Assembly (NCBI GenBank): GCA_020631105.1
Contig: JAHDHW010000013.1
Coordinates: 4,627 to 60,485, forward strand
Reading direction: 5' to 3'
Length of the DNA stretch: 55,859 nt
Source: Saprospiraceae bacterium
Lineage (GTDB): Bacteria; Bacteroidota; Bacteroidia; Chitinophagales; Saprospiraceae
Below the pieces are notes generated by a model. That model had not been told where the DNA came from. It searched no databases and was given only the letters and a program-made list of their open reading frames with translations. Numbering within the stretch: the stretch's first letter is position 1; the number at the start of each line of letters is the position of its first letter. Positions 36,301 through 45,708 of this stretch are shown in pieces. Position numbers and translations under genes: made by a program.

Positions 36301-39300
36301 CGTTCCGGCAGGATTAAATCCAAAAGTATTTCCATTGGAGGTTTCTCCAGAGGATAATGTTATAGGAATAGCATTGTTTATTGATGCATCTGATTCAGCA
36401 GTTTCTGTCCAGGTAGCAGTATTCGGAAGAGTAGAAGTAATAACGGAGATGGTATAATTTATACCAGCAGTAAGATTTTCGAAAGAATAATTTCCATCTG
36501 CATCTGTGATGGTAGTAGGACAAGTACTTCCAGCTGTACAAGATCCGTTTTGTAGTTCAACGCTTACTCCGGAGATACCAAGTTCTCCAGCTCCTTGTGA
36601 CCCATCCCCGTCAATATCTTCCCAAACGCTTCCGTTAATGGAAGGATTAATAGCATATCCAAAGTTAATATTACTTAGATCCCAGCTCTCTGATGCCCAT
36701 GAGTTTGTTCCGATTAAAAACCAATTATCACCATTGGTCCATCCTGCATCACATGATTCATTTGATCCACCGTTACCGCAAGTACCTCCGTTACCTGTAC
36801 CATTGGTCGGATCATCGTCTGGGTCTCCTGTCTGGCTAACGGTTCCAGGTAATGAGGACTCATCTATTGCAATTCTATAATGCAGATTAGGGATTACACC
36901 TTCGAATAGATAAGCGCCCGAAGCATCAGTAGTTACGGTTTGCTCTAAGGTCTCTATACCATTACAACTTCCATTGTTTGCAACTGAAGTACAAGAGTAT
37001 AATGATACAGCAGTATTGGCTACTAAATAATCAGTGCCTGATTCATAACCTATGCTGCCTATCCATCCATCTGCATCCGAATCACTCCAGACAAGACCAG
37101 ATATTGTACCAGTCGGTTCAATAGTTATACTAACGCTAGAGGTATCAGTATTAGCTGAGTCACCGTTTCCAAAAAGTGCATTGGAAACGATCCCTGTATT
37201 TGTAGCACTACCTGTAGAATTATCTAAAGGTTCTTTAGCTTTAAAGGTGATGGTGACACTTTTCGAATCTCCAGCACTGATAGGGCCGATGTTGTCCCAA
37301 AGGATAATACCATTAACTTCATCAATCGAGGATGGAGTGATACTAGCCGAAACGAATTCCAAAGAATCAGGATTGTAGACATCCTGCAGTGGCACTGTAC
37401 CCAACCCTGTATTTGGATCGAATGCTGATGTTGAACTCCCTTCGTTCGAACAAGTTTCATCGGTTGTAATTCTAAAACCAAATGCATCAATATAAGGGAT
37501 CATTCCATCATTTGATCCAGTTGCTTTTGGTTGGAAGTATAAATTGATTCCATCTCTAAAGGTTGTTGTAAAGTCTGACCAATACCAATTTGATCTTTCT
37601 GCCGTCAAATCAACAACAACTTCTCCAGCGGTGGCACTTGATGAAAAGCTATTATATTCTGCAAAGGGAACAGTTATAAAGTTGAATCCATTTGCTGAAG
37701 CATCTTCTGTAAGTTTGAATTGCCATAAATCGTCTCCAGAGGCAGGTATGTTGGTGTTATAAATTACTCCTATTCCTTCAACTTTAGTGATACTTCCTAC
37801 TGTTGTATCCGGTAGAGTAAATACCGCTCCCTCAGATAATCCTCCCCATGGGCCTGTTGCAAAAACTCCATCTGGAGCTCCATACATGTCGGTATGCGTT
37901 ACCATTGATGCCCTGTCTTCATATCCAATCCAGAGATCATGAGTGCAATTATTACTGCCTCCTGATGTTGAGGCTCCATTTCCTTCAAAAGCTATCTGAA
38001 TATCATCGAAACTCTTCATCCCTGAACCACCATTATGTGCTAGTCTGATATAGGTGTTACCATTCGTAGATCTGTATGGCATGAGGTCATAACTTACCGA
38101 GGTGCCTGTTGACTCACTAGTAGCCATAGAATAAGTATCTAGTGTTTGCCAGCTACTGCCATCTGTTGAAACCTCTAAGGTCATCTGTCCTGCCGTTCCG
38201 CTCCCTGATTGTGTTCTATGGATAAAACTCAAGTTTGCAGTAGTCGCGCAGGTAAGATTTACCTCCCGTTGAATACTAAGGCCGCCCATTACTAAGCGAA
38301 AGAAACTAGCGTGTACATATATGTCTCCGGTAGTAGGGCCATTGGATTCTCCATTTTCCTGCCAATCCGTTGCCCAAATTGTCGATCCATCGTTATTACT
38401 GTAGGATTGGGTAGTGAATTGATCTAATACTGTTTCTGAGCCAAAATTACACGCCTCGCCCGGATTCGCAGCGATTAAATTATTAACGGTAATATTATAA
38501 TTGATTTCTTGACCTTCGTATGCGGGGGTAGCAGAGGTAATGGTTTTTTCAACAGATAACGCTGGAGTAAAACCAAAGTCAATGGTGTTGACATCTACGG
38601 CAGTTGCTTCAGTATGAGCAGTATCTAAACTGATGTTCTGAGATACTGCGGAGGTCATTCCCCAGCCATTATGATTCCCACCTCCGGTTACACAAGTTTT
38701 GCAAATTTCAACAATAAAGTTTCCATCGGGAAGGTTGTTGAAGGTATATAAACCTCCGCCACTTGTAGTCGTTGTATCCATTGCTATATCTCCCTCGTCT
38801 AAAACCCCGTCTCCGTTTTGATCAAAGTATAAATAGATGTCAATGCCATCAATTCCTGCTTCACTTCCATTTTGAAAACCATCAGCCATAGTACCAGATC
38901 CTGCACCATTATCTTCGAAGACACTATCACCAATACTATTAATACCAGATAAGAGTGTAGTCACTGTATCTGTTAAGAACGGATCATTATTACCTAGGGA
39001 TAAGCCACTTTCCATTTCAACTAGTGGGTCCGTATACGTACTACTTGGAGCCTGAACTTTGAAAGTTGTATTTAAAGTTTCTCCCGGTTCCAGGGCCGTA
39101 TCCATCCACCATTGAATGTTAGTAACCGTACTTGGATCTACTGGCTCAGTAGTTGTCCAGGTTGCTCCATTATCTGTAGAATATTTAATCGTAATAGTAG
39201 TAGAGCCACTAGGTAAGGAGCCACTAGTAGCAGCAGATCCAGCTACATAATTGGTGCCTTCCGGAATGTCTGCAGTGACGACTGGTGGCATTTCATATTC

Positions 39301-40518
39301 TATAACACCTAATGAAGTACTGCCATTATTTGTGGCACTTAAGTTATAAGTAATGTCTGTATCATGGTCAGCTGTTGCTGGCCCTGTTGCATCATATGCT
39401 GCATTTGGAAGGGTGGTAGAAATACCTCCTGTAAATACACCAAAGTCTCCATTAAATTTTTCGTTGTCTGAACCGGAGGCAACTTCTTGATACGGAGAAA
39501 GCTGTGCGTAGCAAGGAGCATTTAAGATGACAAAGTCGTAATACACTAATCCAACTGCGCCATTATTGTCCGCAGGAAGGTTTGAGAAATAAGTTTGATC
39601 TTCGAAAGGGATTAATTGTTCTGTCCCGTCTGTTTTCTTGATGATGATTAACCCATATGTTTTTACTAAGCGAAAACATGAAGGATCATATAGATTAGGA
39701 TCTCCTACGGGTTGTAAGAATACATTATAATCCGGAACAAAGTCTCCGTCATTATCAAAGCCTTTATTAATTCTTCCCAGGTCATACCAAATACCTTCTG
39801 TTGTATTTACGGACCCTACTTCATTATCTGTATCTGGTCTCCATCCTAGTAAGCCTTCAATAGCATCGAGGTACTCCTGAGGTACTTTGTTGTCTCCGTT
39901 AGGATATACTTTATTCGCCATTGCGGAGATTTCGCTACGCATGGTCGCTTTTTGAGTGTCATTTACAGCTAGCGAAGTGCCATTATCATCGGCACTTGCC
40001 CAAACGTCAAATTCCAACCACAGATCATCATCTGGCTTGGATCCTCCGGTTACACTATTGCCACTTGGATCCAATCTTGGATATTCAACCAGCCAATATT
40101 GAGTGCTACAGTCACCAGCGGCTAAAGTGCTGACTGTTCGTGTTGCATCAGCCGTCGCTGCAACATGTGTAAAAGAAAAAGTTCCTGCATAAGTACTTTC
40201 CGTTACTGTACGTTGTCGGTAAAGACCTGGCGTTTTTGGGGAAGCAGAGTAATCTCCAATATTTATGACTACATCTGTCATGTCATCTGACCCATTATTA
40301 CATATGGTAACCCCAAAATGAACTGATGTTGGTGCATATGTTGAAGGTGATTCAACATTAGAATCAACGATCAGGTTGTAAGCAGATAAGATTGACATGG
40401 ACAGATCACCATCCGTAGCCTGTGCAAGGCTATAATTGGAAGAAAAGAGCGTAGAAAGAGCGACACATAAAAAAAGTGTTACTTTTCTAATTTGTGGTTT
40501 AGACGTTTGCGATTTCAT
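33388..40518 (-). CDS. Giant SdrD-type multi-domain surface protein, T9SS cargo
   Basis: A 2376-residue secreted protein. A signal peptide (about 1-33, ending SLAQ) is followed by a conserved-repeat DUF11-like region (about 380-520 and 660-1130). Eight SdrD B-like beta modules start near residues 530, 1140, 1300, 1413, 1539, 1649, 1789 and 1916; each opens like GDxVWxDxNxDGxxDxxE and carries Asp/Asn-rich calcium-site-like loops. A GEVED domain (about 2030-2180, GEVEDYAF) follows, then an FN3-like segment and a type A T9SS sorting domain (about 2290-2376). Such proteins are cell-surface adhesins or matrix components. It is transcribed alone and has its own strong terminator. Binding partner unknown. 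Confidence 0.92.
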   Translation of the reverse strand: MKSQTSKPQIRKVTLFLCVALSTLFSSNYSLAQATDGDLSMSILSAYNLIVDSNVESPSTYAPTSVHFGVTICNNGSDDMTDVVINIGDYSASPKTPGLYRQRTVTESTYAGTFSFTHVAATADATRTVSTLAAGDCSTQYWLVEYPRLDPSGNSVTGGSKPDDDLWLEFDVWASADDNGTSLAVNDTQKATMRSEISAMANKVYPNGDNKVPQEYLDAIEGLLGWRPDTDNEVGSVNTTEGIWYDLGRINKGFDNDGDFVPDYNVFLQPVGDPNLYDPSCFRLVKTYGLIIIKKTDGTEQLIPFEDQTYFSNLPADNNGAVGLVYYDFVILNAPCYAQLSPYQEVASGSDNEKFNGDFGVFTGGISTTLPNAAYDATGPATADHDTDITYNLSATNNGSTSLGVIEYEMPPVVTADIPEGTNYVAGSAATSGSLPSGSTTITIKYSTDNGATWTTTEPVDPSTVTNIQWWMDTALEPGETLNTTFKVQAPSSTYTDPLVEMESGLSLGNNDPFLTDTVTTLLSGINSIGDSVFEDNGAGSGTMADGFQNGSEAGIDGIDIYLYFDQNGDGVLDEGDIAMDTTTTSGGGLYTFNNLPDGNFIVEICKTCVTGGGNHNGWGMTSAVSQNISLDTAHTEATAVDVNTIDFGFTPALSVEKTITSATPAYEGQEINYNITVNNLIAANPGEACNFGSETVLDQFTTQSYSNNDGSTIWATDWQENGESNGPTTGDIYVHASFFRLVMGGLSIQREVNLTCATTANLSFIHRTQSGSGTAGQMTLEVSTDGSSWQTLDTYSMATSESTGTSVSYDLMPYRSTNGNTYIRLAHNGGSGMKSFDDIQIAFEGNGASTSGGSNNCTHDLWIGYEDRASMVTHTDMYGAPDGVFATGPWGGLSEGAVFTLPDTTVGSITKVEGIGVIYNTNIPASGDDLWQFKLTEDASANGFNFITVPFAEYNSFSSSATAGEVVVDLTAERSNWYWSDFTTTFRDGINLYFQPKATGSNDGMIPYIDAFGFRITTDETCSNEGSSTSAFDPNTGLGTVPLQDVYNPDSLEFVSASITPSSIDEVNGIILWDNIGPISAGDSKSVTITFKAKEPLDNSTGSATNTGIVSNALFGNGDSANTDTSSVSITIEPTGTISGLVWSDSDADGWIGSIGYESGTDYLVANTAVSLYSCTSVANNGSCNGIETLEQTVTTDASGAYLFEGVIPNLHYRIAIDESSLPGTVSQTGDPDDDPTNGTGNGGTCGNGGSNESCDAGWTNGDNWFLIGTNSWASESWDLSNINFGYAINPSINGSVWEDIDGDGSQGAGELGISGVSVELQNGSCTAGSTCPTTITDADGNYSFENLTAGINYTISVITSTLPNTATWTETAESDASINNAIPITLSSGETSNGNTFGFNPAGTASIGDQLFYDFDEDGVKDASDEGIPNVDVILYKDVNNNGTYESGTDAYVTTATTDATGTYSFGSLAVDNYLIVVDNTDTDFPSSVLQSGDPDEVGPCTTCDGLGVSTTTSGGTIDTLDFGYKAYGAGSIGDLVWKDINGDGAQLGAAETGIENITVELWGDYNNDGTYVLLTSTTTDANGNYLFDNLADGNYKVVIDTTDTDLPTDGAGNLFSNSTSASVDVSISGGTVNTTTDFGFAQLGSIGDMIFWDANANGTLDWTEEGVSGVTVYICSGSSSPCNSGNALFTTTTSDGTDGNPVGSYQFTGLAPGSYTIGVETTSGPLAGTSQTSDPDSDGLSCSDPELSTLGYPACDNLNTVTVNYGTNLTSGDFGYQPAGVIGDFVWLDADNDNIQDSDEPGIGDATVILTNASAVTIDGTPYATGAYIDTVYTDLDGYYSYSNLPDGTYDIEVVTPTNHTASYDADGGSDNTTQVVISGGAVASGSNTWCSTSDCSLDVDFGFRLNGTFSLSGSVCIDDGSEDGVCNTGGESMLSGDIIYLYDNTGTSLGQTTVDMSGTYSFNNLPAGAYTIAIGTSSNPLDKSTTTTSGATTTSNSVYQTQTISTASLTDIDFGFINSVDLDLGDLPASYELTKLSEDGAYHEVPSTPTLYLGSSVNSESDPIQNANADGDTSDDGITLNAPENWTEGTDGGSFDATVNGSGWLVAWIDFNQDGDFSDSGEMITSQAVSTGTATYNFDIPTGAILLDESYARFRLFESEPAFAQFSYTGAGATGEVEDYAFSYAGVLPVELTLFMGRVDECNVALQWESQSEIKFSHYEIQRSRNNIYFETINIIEGQGGQYFQQYYFTDKDASKDNYYRLKLIDLDGSFVYSDVINVQTNCGDEGKLLIYPNPILKGNHNLNVRYQSTANETSFSIINSNGVTMQQFNVTPAAGWNVLNVDVSELPSGIYFIKENTKSGKSPKGRFIIQE

Positions 40519-40892
40519 TTTCTATCATTTTGTATTTGGAAGACAGAAATAATTTCTAGAACAATTCCAAATACTTTGGTAATGTTGAGGAGTTAAATAG
40601 GAGGGATACTTAACTTATATCAAATTTGCAGCCATAACTGAAAAAAGTGACTTGTGACAAGCAAAATACCCGTATTAGGGTATTCCTTTGCCAGTTGAAA
40701 TGTTAAAAGTATACAGGACGTAATTAAGCTACTATGTTAGAATATGAAGAGTAAAAGCAATTGTCGGGAATTGTCAAAGGGGCGAAAAAGTGTAAAATGT
40801 TAAAAAAACATTTTTTTTGGAATTCGACTTTAGTTTGGTAATTTGTTGGTTATAGATGTGTTAAGGGAAGTTCAAAATTAAACTTAAAGGCC
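40519..40892. other. Divergent promoter region, surface protein and ribokinase operon
   Basis: An A/T-rich intergenic region with both promoters. CCAAATACTTTGG (40569-40581) is a small palindrome 50 bases before the surface-protein start and could be a regulatory site. I see no RNA gene and no full TAnnTTTG box. Confidence 0.45.
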
Positions 40893-41789
40893 ATGCCAAA
40901 AATCTTAGTTATCGGTAGTAGTAATACAGATATGGTAATTAAATCAAGTAAATTACCTTCACCTGGCGAAACGATACTTGGAGGAGACTTTTTGATGAAC
41001 CCGGGAGGGAAAGGTGCTAACCAGGCGGTGGCTGCAGCAAAATTGGGAGGAAGTGTGACTTTTATAGCAAAGGTAGGAACGGATATTTTTGGAGCCAATG
41101 CAATTGAGGGATTTCGATCACATGGGATAAATACAAATCATATTATCAAGAGTGCCGAAGCACCTTCAGGAGTAGCACTAATCATGGTTGATGCTAAGGG
41201 AGAAAATTCTATCTCTGTTGCCCTTGGGGCTAATGCTATTTTGAGTGAGGTAGACCTGGATCAAATTGAGATGGTTTTTAAAGAAGCAGATTACCTGCTT
41301 ATTCAATTAGAAACGCCAGTATCTACAGTGCAACATGCTATCCGTTTGGCGAAAAAGCACAACACTAAAGTAATTCTTAATCCGGCTCCAGCTCAAAACC
41401 TCCCTGATACGCTTTTTAGGGATTTGGATATTATTACACCCAATGAATCGGAGACCGCTTTATTAACTGGTCATGAGATAAAGGATGAAAGTGATGTTCG
41501 ACATGCGGCACAGTTATTAAAAGACAAAGGTGTCGGCACCGTTATTATTACGCTGGGGTCCAAGGGAGCTTATGTATACTCAGATGAAGAGGATGAGATT
41601 GTTCCATGTCCTCAAGTAACAGCAGTTGATACGACTGCGGCGGGAGATACTTTTAACGGAGCACTTGTAGTCGGCTTATCTGAAGGGATGAAGATGCGGG
41701 AAGCGGTAGCTTTTGCTAATCAGGCTGCTGCATTATCGGTGACAAAAATGGGAGCACAAGCCTCCTGCCCTGCGAGAGCCGATTTATAG
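40893..41789 (+). CDS. rbsK: Ribokinase
   Basis: A 298-residue PfkB-family sugar kinase. Substrate-side motif GGKGANQAVAAAKLGG and ATP-site motif DTTAAGDTFNGALVVGL, with the catalytic Asp in AAGD, match ribokinase closely; the start MPKILVIGSSNTDMV is also typical. It phosphorylates D-ribose to ribose-5-phosphate in the cytoplasm. First gene of an operon with a sugar transporter (42 bases) and a nucleoside hydrolase lipoprotein (14 bases), giving a coherent route from nucleosides to ribose-5-phosphate. Confidence 0.93.
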   Translation: MPKILVIGSSNTDMVIKSSKLPSPGETILGGDFLMNPGGKGANQAVAAAKLGGSVTFIAKVGTDIFGANAIEGFRSHGINTNHIIKSAEAPSGVALIMVDAKGENSISVALGANAILSEVDLDQIEMVFKEADYLLIQLETPVSTVQHAIRLAKKHNTKVILNPAPAQNLPDTLFRDLDIITPNESETALLTGHEIKDESDVRHAAQLLKDKGVGTVIITLGSKGAYVYSDEEDEIVPCPQVTAVDTTAAGDTFNGALVVGLSEGMKMREAVAFANQAAALSVTKMGAQASCPARADL

Positions 41790-41831
41790 CATTTGTGCTC
41801 TTCAAAAAACGAAACGAAACAACCAACCAAT

Positions 41832-42833
41832 ATGTTTATTCCTGCTTCTTACAGTCTTGCAGTTGTACTCTGCGTAATTACTATGCTTTGCTGGGGCTCT
41901 TGGGCCAACACACAAAAGCTGGCTTCCAAAACCTGGCCTTTCCCTTTGTTTTATTGGGATTATGCTATTGGAATTATTTTACTCACACTCATCTTTGGTT
42001 TTACCTTGGGGAGTAGCGGTGAAGCCGGGCGCCCTTTCTTGGAAGACCTCGCTCAGGGGGAGCAATCTTCGTTTGTCTCTGCTTTTATTGGAGGGGTGAT
42101 ATTTAATATCGCGAACCTGTTAATTGTTGCGGCGATTGATGTTGCCGGAATGGCTGTCGCCTTTCCGGTTGGAATTGGTATTGCGCTCGTCTTAGGAGTG
42201 ATTGTAAATTATATGGCTACTCCTGTTGGAGACCCAATACTGCTTTTTATTGGTGTTGCGCTAGTAGCTTTAGCTATCATAGTAGATGCGCTCGCTTATC
42301 GAAAACTCTCTAGTAAACAAGCAAGTACGCCCACTAAAGGAATATTATTGTCACTAGCGGGTGGTATATTGATGGGCTTTTTCTATCGATTCGTTGCTGC
42401 TTCAGTATCAACGGATTTTAGCAACCCTGAACCTGGACTGTTTACACCTTATAGTGCAGTCTTTGTATTTTCTATTGGAATATTCGTTTCTAATTTTTTG
42501 TGGAATACGTATTTTATGTATAAACCCATAAAAGGCGAAGCAGTAAGCTACGCAGATTATTTCAAGCGAGGTGATTTACGGTTGCATGCGATAGGAATTC
42601 TTGGAGGAGTGATCTGGTGTATAGGAATGTCCCTTAGTATGATTGCTTCAGAGAAAGCAGGATTTGCGATTTCTTATGGCTTAGGACAAGGAGCAACTAT
42701 GGTAGCGGCTGCCTGGGGAGTATTTATCTGGAAAGAATTTGCGGATGCCCCAAAAGGCACAAACCGTTATATCAACCTGATGTTTCTGTTTTTTATCGTA
42801 GGCCTGGCGTTAATTATTTTTTCAAGAGGATAG
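41832..42833 (+). CDS. GRP/DMT-family sugar transporter (RbsU/GlcU-like), probable ribose uptake
   Basis: A 333-residue inner-membrane protein with about ten hydrophobic helices (for example LAVVLCVITMLCWGSWANT and GFAISYGLGQGATMVAAAWG). The overall form matches the GRP sugar transporter branch of the drug/metabolite transporter superfamily, which includes RbsU and GlcU. I chose the ATG at 41832, since an upstream ATG at 41793 gives an odd polar leader. Its place between ribokinase and a nucleoside hydrolase indicates ribose as the substrate. Proton coupling is typical of the group but not visible here. Confidence 0.88.
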   Translation: MFIPASYSLAVVLCVITMLCWGSWANTQKLASKTWPFPLFYWDYAIGIILLTLIFGFTLGSSGEAGRPFLEDLAQGEQSSFVSAFIGGVIFNIANLLIVAAIDVAGMAVAFPVGIGIALVLGVIVNYMATPVGDPILLFIGVALVALAIIVDALAYRKLSSKQASTPTKGILLSLAGGILMGFFYRFVAASVSTDFSNPEPGLFTPYSAVFVFSIGIFVSNFLWNTYFMYKPIKGEAVSYADYFKRGDLRLHAIGILGGVIWCIGMSLSMIASEKAGFAISYGLGQGATMVAAAWGVFIWKEFADAPKGTNRYINLMFLFFIVGLALIIFSRG

Positions 42834-42847
42834 TTAAAGCAAACCAA

Positions 42848-43867
42848 ATGAAAGCACTAATCTATTTCTGCATATTCTTTTTATGCTGTTCCTGCTCAAC
42901 AGAACAGGAAAAAACCGTAGTGGAAAATACAAGGGCCCCTGAAAAGATTCCGATACTCTTTGATACCGATGCTAATAATGAGCTGGATGACCAGCATGCA
43001 CTAGCTTATCTGCTATTCAATGATGATGTTTTTGATACGCGGGGAATTACGGTCAACGCGACTTATAACGGAGGCGATATTGAGGGGCATTATAAAGAAG
43101 CAGAGCGAGTGATGCATTTTTGTAATGCAATAGGAAAAGTGCCTTTGCTAAAAGGAGCTAATGGCAACTTTGATACTTTACGTCAGCAGGTAGGAGCCGA
43201 ACATTACGATGGCAAAGAGGGGGTAGATTTTATTATTGAAGAAGCGCGGAAGCAAAGAAGTCAGCCGCTGGTTTTGTTACCAGTAGGAAAACTAACGAAT
43301 ATAGCTTTAGCGTTGGCAGCGGCTCCGGATATCAAGACAAAAGTCCGAATCGTCTGGCTGGGGTCGAATTATCCTGAGCCTGGAGAATACAACCAGGTAA
43401 ATGATACGGCTTCGCTGAGTTACATCTTAGATCAAAACGTTCCCTTTGAAATGGTCATGGTTCGCTATGGAAAACCATCCGGCTCAGATGCTGTGCGAGC
43501 TACGCCCGAACAAATTGCTAATAAAATGCCTGGAGCTGGTCCAAAGGTAAGCCCAATTGAAGGTCGTAACGGAGGTCAGTTTGACAACTTTGGAGATTAC
43601 GCGGTCGACTTATTTGAGCATATTGATTTACATGGAGATCCTCCATCCCGAGCTTTATTTGATATGGTAGCGGTCGCAATTTTGAAAAACCCGGACTGGG
43701 GAGTGCAACGAACCTTACCGGCGCCCCGCCTCGTAGAGGCTTCCTGGCAGGAACGACCGATGAATAAAAGAGAAATTATACTTTGGGAAAATTTTCAGAG
43801 TGAAGCAATTCTTGAAGATTTTTATGACCGAATGCAAAATCCTGTGTTGTTAGGAATGGGGAAATAA
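42848..43867 (+). CDS. Nucleoside hydrolase-family lipoprotein
   Basis: A 339-residue lipoprotein; the signal peptide ends at a lipobox Cys (LCCSC). The mature enzyme opens ILFDTDANNELDDQHALAYL, the nucleoside hydrolase calcium-site motif DxDxxxxxDD with an Asn variant. Later LLPVGKLTNIALAL and a C-terminal ALFDMVAVAIL, with the Asp expected to bind ribose, support the family. It should split ribonucleosides into base and ribose outside the cytoplasm. Released ribose would be imported by the preceding transporter and phosphorylated by RbsK. Convergent with the next sensor kinase, with four bases between stop codons. Confidence 0.88.
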   Translation: MKALIYFCIFFLCCSCSTEQEKTVVENTRAPEKIPILFDTDANNELDDQHALAYLLFNDDVFDTRGITVNATYNGGDIEGHYKEAERVMHFCNAIGKVPLLKGANGNFDTLRQQVGAEHYDGKEGVDFIIEEARKQRSQPLVLLPVGKLTNIALALAAAPDIKTKVRIVWLGSNYPEPGEYNQVNDTASLSYILDQNVPFEMVMVRYGKPSGSDAVRATPEQIANKMPGAGPKVSPIEGRNGGQFDNFGDYAVDLFEHIDLHGDPPSRALFDMVAVAILKNPDWGVQRTLPAPRLVEASWQERPMNKREIILWENFQSEAILEDFYDRMQNPVLLGMGK

Positions 43868-43871
43868 TCCA

Positions 43872-44843
43872 TTACTTTCGCTGAATAGTTAAACTATGTA
43901 AGTTGTTTTTATAGGTGTAATTAATGTCAAGGCCAGACTGCTCACAAATACTTTGGACAATCGACAAGCCTAATCCAAGGCTTTCCTCAATATCAGATTC
44001 CCGCTTGAAGCGTTTAAATAAATTGATGGGCTCACTCTTCGGAGATTTGCCAGGGTTGCTAATGATGCATTGCTTGGTATTAGTAGTAATAAATATTACT
44101 CCATTTTCTACAATATTATATCGGATGGCATTTTGGAAAAGGTTGTTGAATAAAGTTTCGGCGAGCGTTTCACTCATCTCCTGGACAAAATCAGCCTCAT
44201 AGTTTTTTTCAATAGTGATTTCTTGTATTCGAATAATGTCTTTGAAATTCTTTAGAGTGGTTTCAATTGTTTGAATAAAACTGATCTTTGCATTATCCGC
44301 AAAACGGCTGTGTTCAATCTTTGATAAAAGGATAAGTGCTCCGTTTAGTTTCGCAAGGCGATTGACGTTTTGTAGTACTACTCCGATTGCCTCCATTTCT
44401 TTTTCTTTTATGTTAGGAGACTGTAGTAATAGCTCTGCATTTCCTTTAATGATTGCTAAGGGAGTCTGTAATTCATGCGAAGCATTTTGTGTAAACTGTT
44501 TATTCGCCTGAAAGTTTGAACGGATACGATCGATTAGCTCAATCAGATATTCATTGAGTTCATTAAACAATGGAAATGGTGAATCATCAAATTGAACATC
44601 TGTTGGTTCGTCCACATCAAAGTCTTCTAAGGTCTGAATGATTTGATAAAGCTGCTTTCTGATGAGTCGTACTCTATGACGAGTGATCATACGAAAACTG
44701 ATGCCCAGGCAGGATAAGGGTATAATCAGGATTAAACTTGCTTTGAAAAAATACTCTTTTGGGAAAAGTAAGAAAATGAGTAGCAAACCAATTAAGCCTG
44801 CGACTACCGAAAAGACGAGGTATAAGCGCTTAATCTTTTTCAA
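43872..44843 (-). CDS. Sensor histidine kinase of an OmpR-type two-component system
   Basis: A 323-residue membrane kinase with two close N-terminal transmembrane helices (about 7-27 and 31-50) and almost no periplasmic part. HisKA has His123 in QNASHELQTPLAIIKGNAEL. The HATPase domain follows (NNLFQNAIRYNI, N box; SLGLGLSIVQSIC, G box). The input is probably membrane-state or intramembrane. The gene overlaps its response regulator by four bases, so expression is coupled. It resembles small Bacteroidota kinases of the RprX/CusS type, but the signal is unknown. Confidence 0.9.
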   Translation of the reverse strand: MKKIKRLYLVFSVVAGLIGLLLIFLLFPKEYFFKASLILIIPLSCLGISFRMITRHRVRLIRKQLYQIIQTLEDFDVDEPTDVQFDDSPFPLFNELNEYLIELIDRIRSNFQANKQFTQNASHELQTPLAIIKGNAELLLQSPNIKEKEMEAIGVVLQNVNRLAKLNGALILLSKIEHSRFADNAKISFIQTIETTLKNFKDIIRIQEITIEKNYEADFVQEMSETLAETLFNNLFQNAIRYNIVENGVIFITTNTKQCIISNPGKSPKSEPINLFKRFKRESDIEESLGLGLSIVQSICEQSGLDINYTYKNNLHSLTIQRK

Positions 44844-45517
44844 ACCGCCTCGAATTTATATCCAATCCCGTAAACGGTTTTGAGATATTCTCCACAATTG
44901 TTCTCCACTAATTTTTTTCGTAAGTTTTTAACATGTGCATAAATGAAATCAAAGGATACAGCATTGTCCATGTAGTCTCCCCAGAGATGCTCGGCAATAC
45001 TATCCTTGGTCACAACTCGGTTTTTGTTACGGGCGAGGTATAAGAGGATGTTGTATTCTTTTTTTGTCAATTGCAGGACTTTGCCATCCGCTACCACTTT
45101 TCGCTCATCAAGATTGATGATGAGGTTTCCGAAATTGAGTAATTGGTCAAATTGATTGGTTTTTCGCCGCATGATTGCTTTTATCCTTGCATTGAGCTCG
45201 GATAAGTTAAAAGGCTTGGTAAGGTAGTCATCCGCTCCCATGTCCAAACCTTTAATACGATCTTCTATTTTGTCTCGTGCAGAAATAATAATGATGCCTG
45301 TATGGGTGTTTTCGCTTCGCATAATGTCCACGAGCTTCAAGCCATCTCCACCAGGCAGATTCAAATCAATCACAGCACATTCGTATTCGAAGTTATTAAT
45401 CTTGATAAAGCCTTCTTTAAAAGTCTTAGCTTCTTCGCATAAGTAACCTTCCTTTTTGAGGTAGCGATGCATGAGACGTAGTAAATCGGGTTCATCTTCG
45501 ATGAGTAATACTTTCAT
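44840..45517 (-). CDS. OmpR/PhoB-family response regulator
   Basis: A 225-residue regulator. Receiver domain (1-120): acidic pair EDE at 7-9, Asp51 in AVIDLNLPGGDG, Ser/Thr in IIISARD and Lys in YLTKPFNLSEL. Trans_reg_C winged helix (about 128-225): LQLTKKEYNILLYLARNKNR, VVTKDSIAEHLWG and a final TVYGIGYKFE. It partners with the kinase encoded downstream (four-base overlap). Regulated genes are not evident from the window. Confidence 0.93.
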   Translation of the reverse strand: MKVLLIEDEPDLLRLMHRYLKKEGYLCEEAKTFKEGFIKINNFEYECAVIDLNLPGGDGLKLVDIMRSENTHTGIIIISARDKIEDRIKGLDMGADDYLTKPFNLSELNARIKAIMRRKTNQFDQLLNFGNLIINLDERKVVADGKVLQLTKKEYNILLYLARNKNRVVTKDSIAEHLWGDYMDNAVSFDFIYAHVKNLRKKLVENNCGEYLKTVYGIGYKFEAV

Positions 45518-45618
45518 TTAATAGATGATTTCCTGTAAACGAACAGGGGTTTATATTTTTGAATTATTACCAGTAAATATAACAAATACCCCGAAGGAGT
45601 AGCGTACACTTAAATTTA

Positions 45619-45654
45619 AAAGGAGTCAACCCTGCATTTAGGATTGACCCCTTT
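45619..45654 (-). terminator. Terminator of the DksA-like gene
   Basis: AAAGGAGTCAA...CCT pairs with AGGaTTGAC...CCTTT with two mismatches. T-rich sequence follows on the minus strand. It sits between the DksA-like stop and the response regulator start. Confidence 0.75.
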
Positions 45655-45708
45655 ATGGCGAAGATTTAATTATCATTCAGGGTTGTAAAAGTAAAAGGTT
45701 ATAGATGA

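Noticed and set aside
33388-40518. Many plus-strand frames opposite the giant gene
   Set aside because: They are shadows created by the biased Asp/Gly/Thr-rich composition of the repeats; none has a start context or family.
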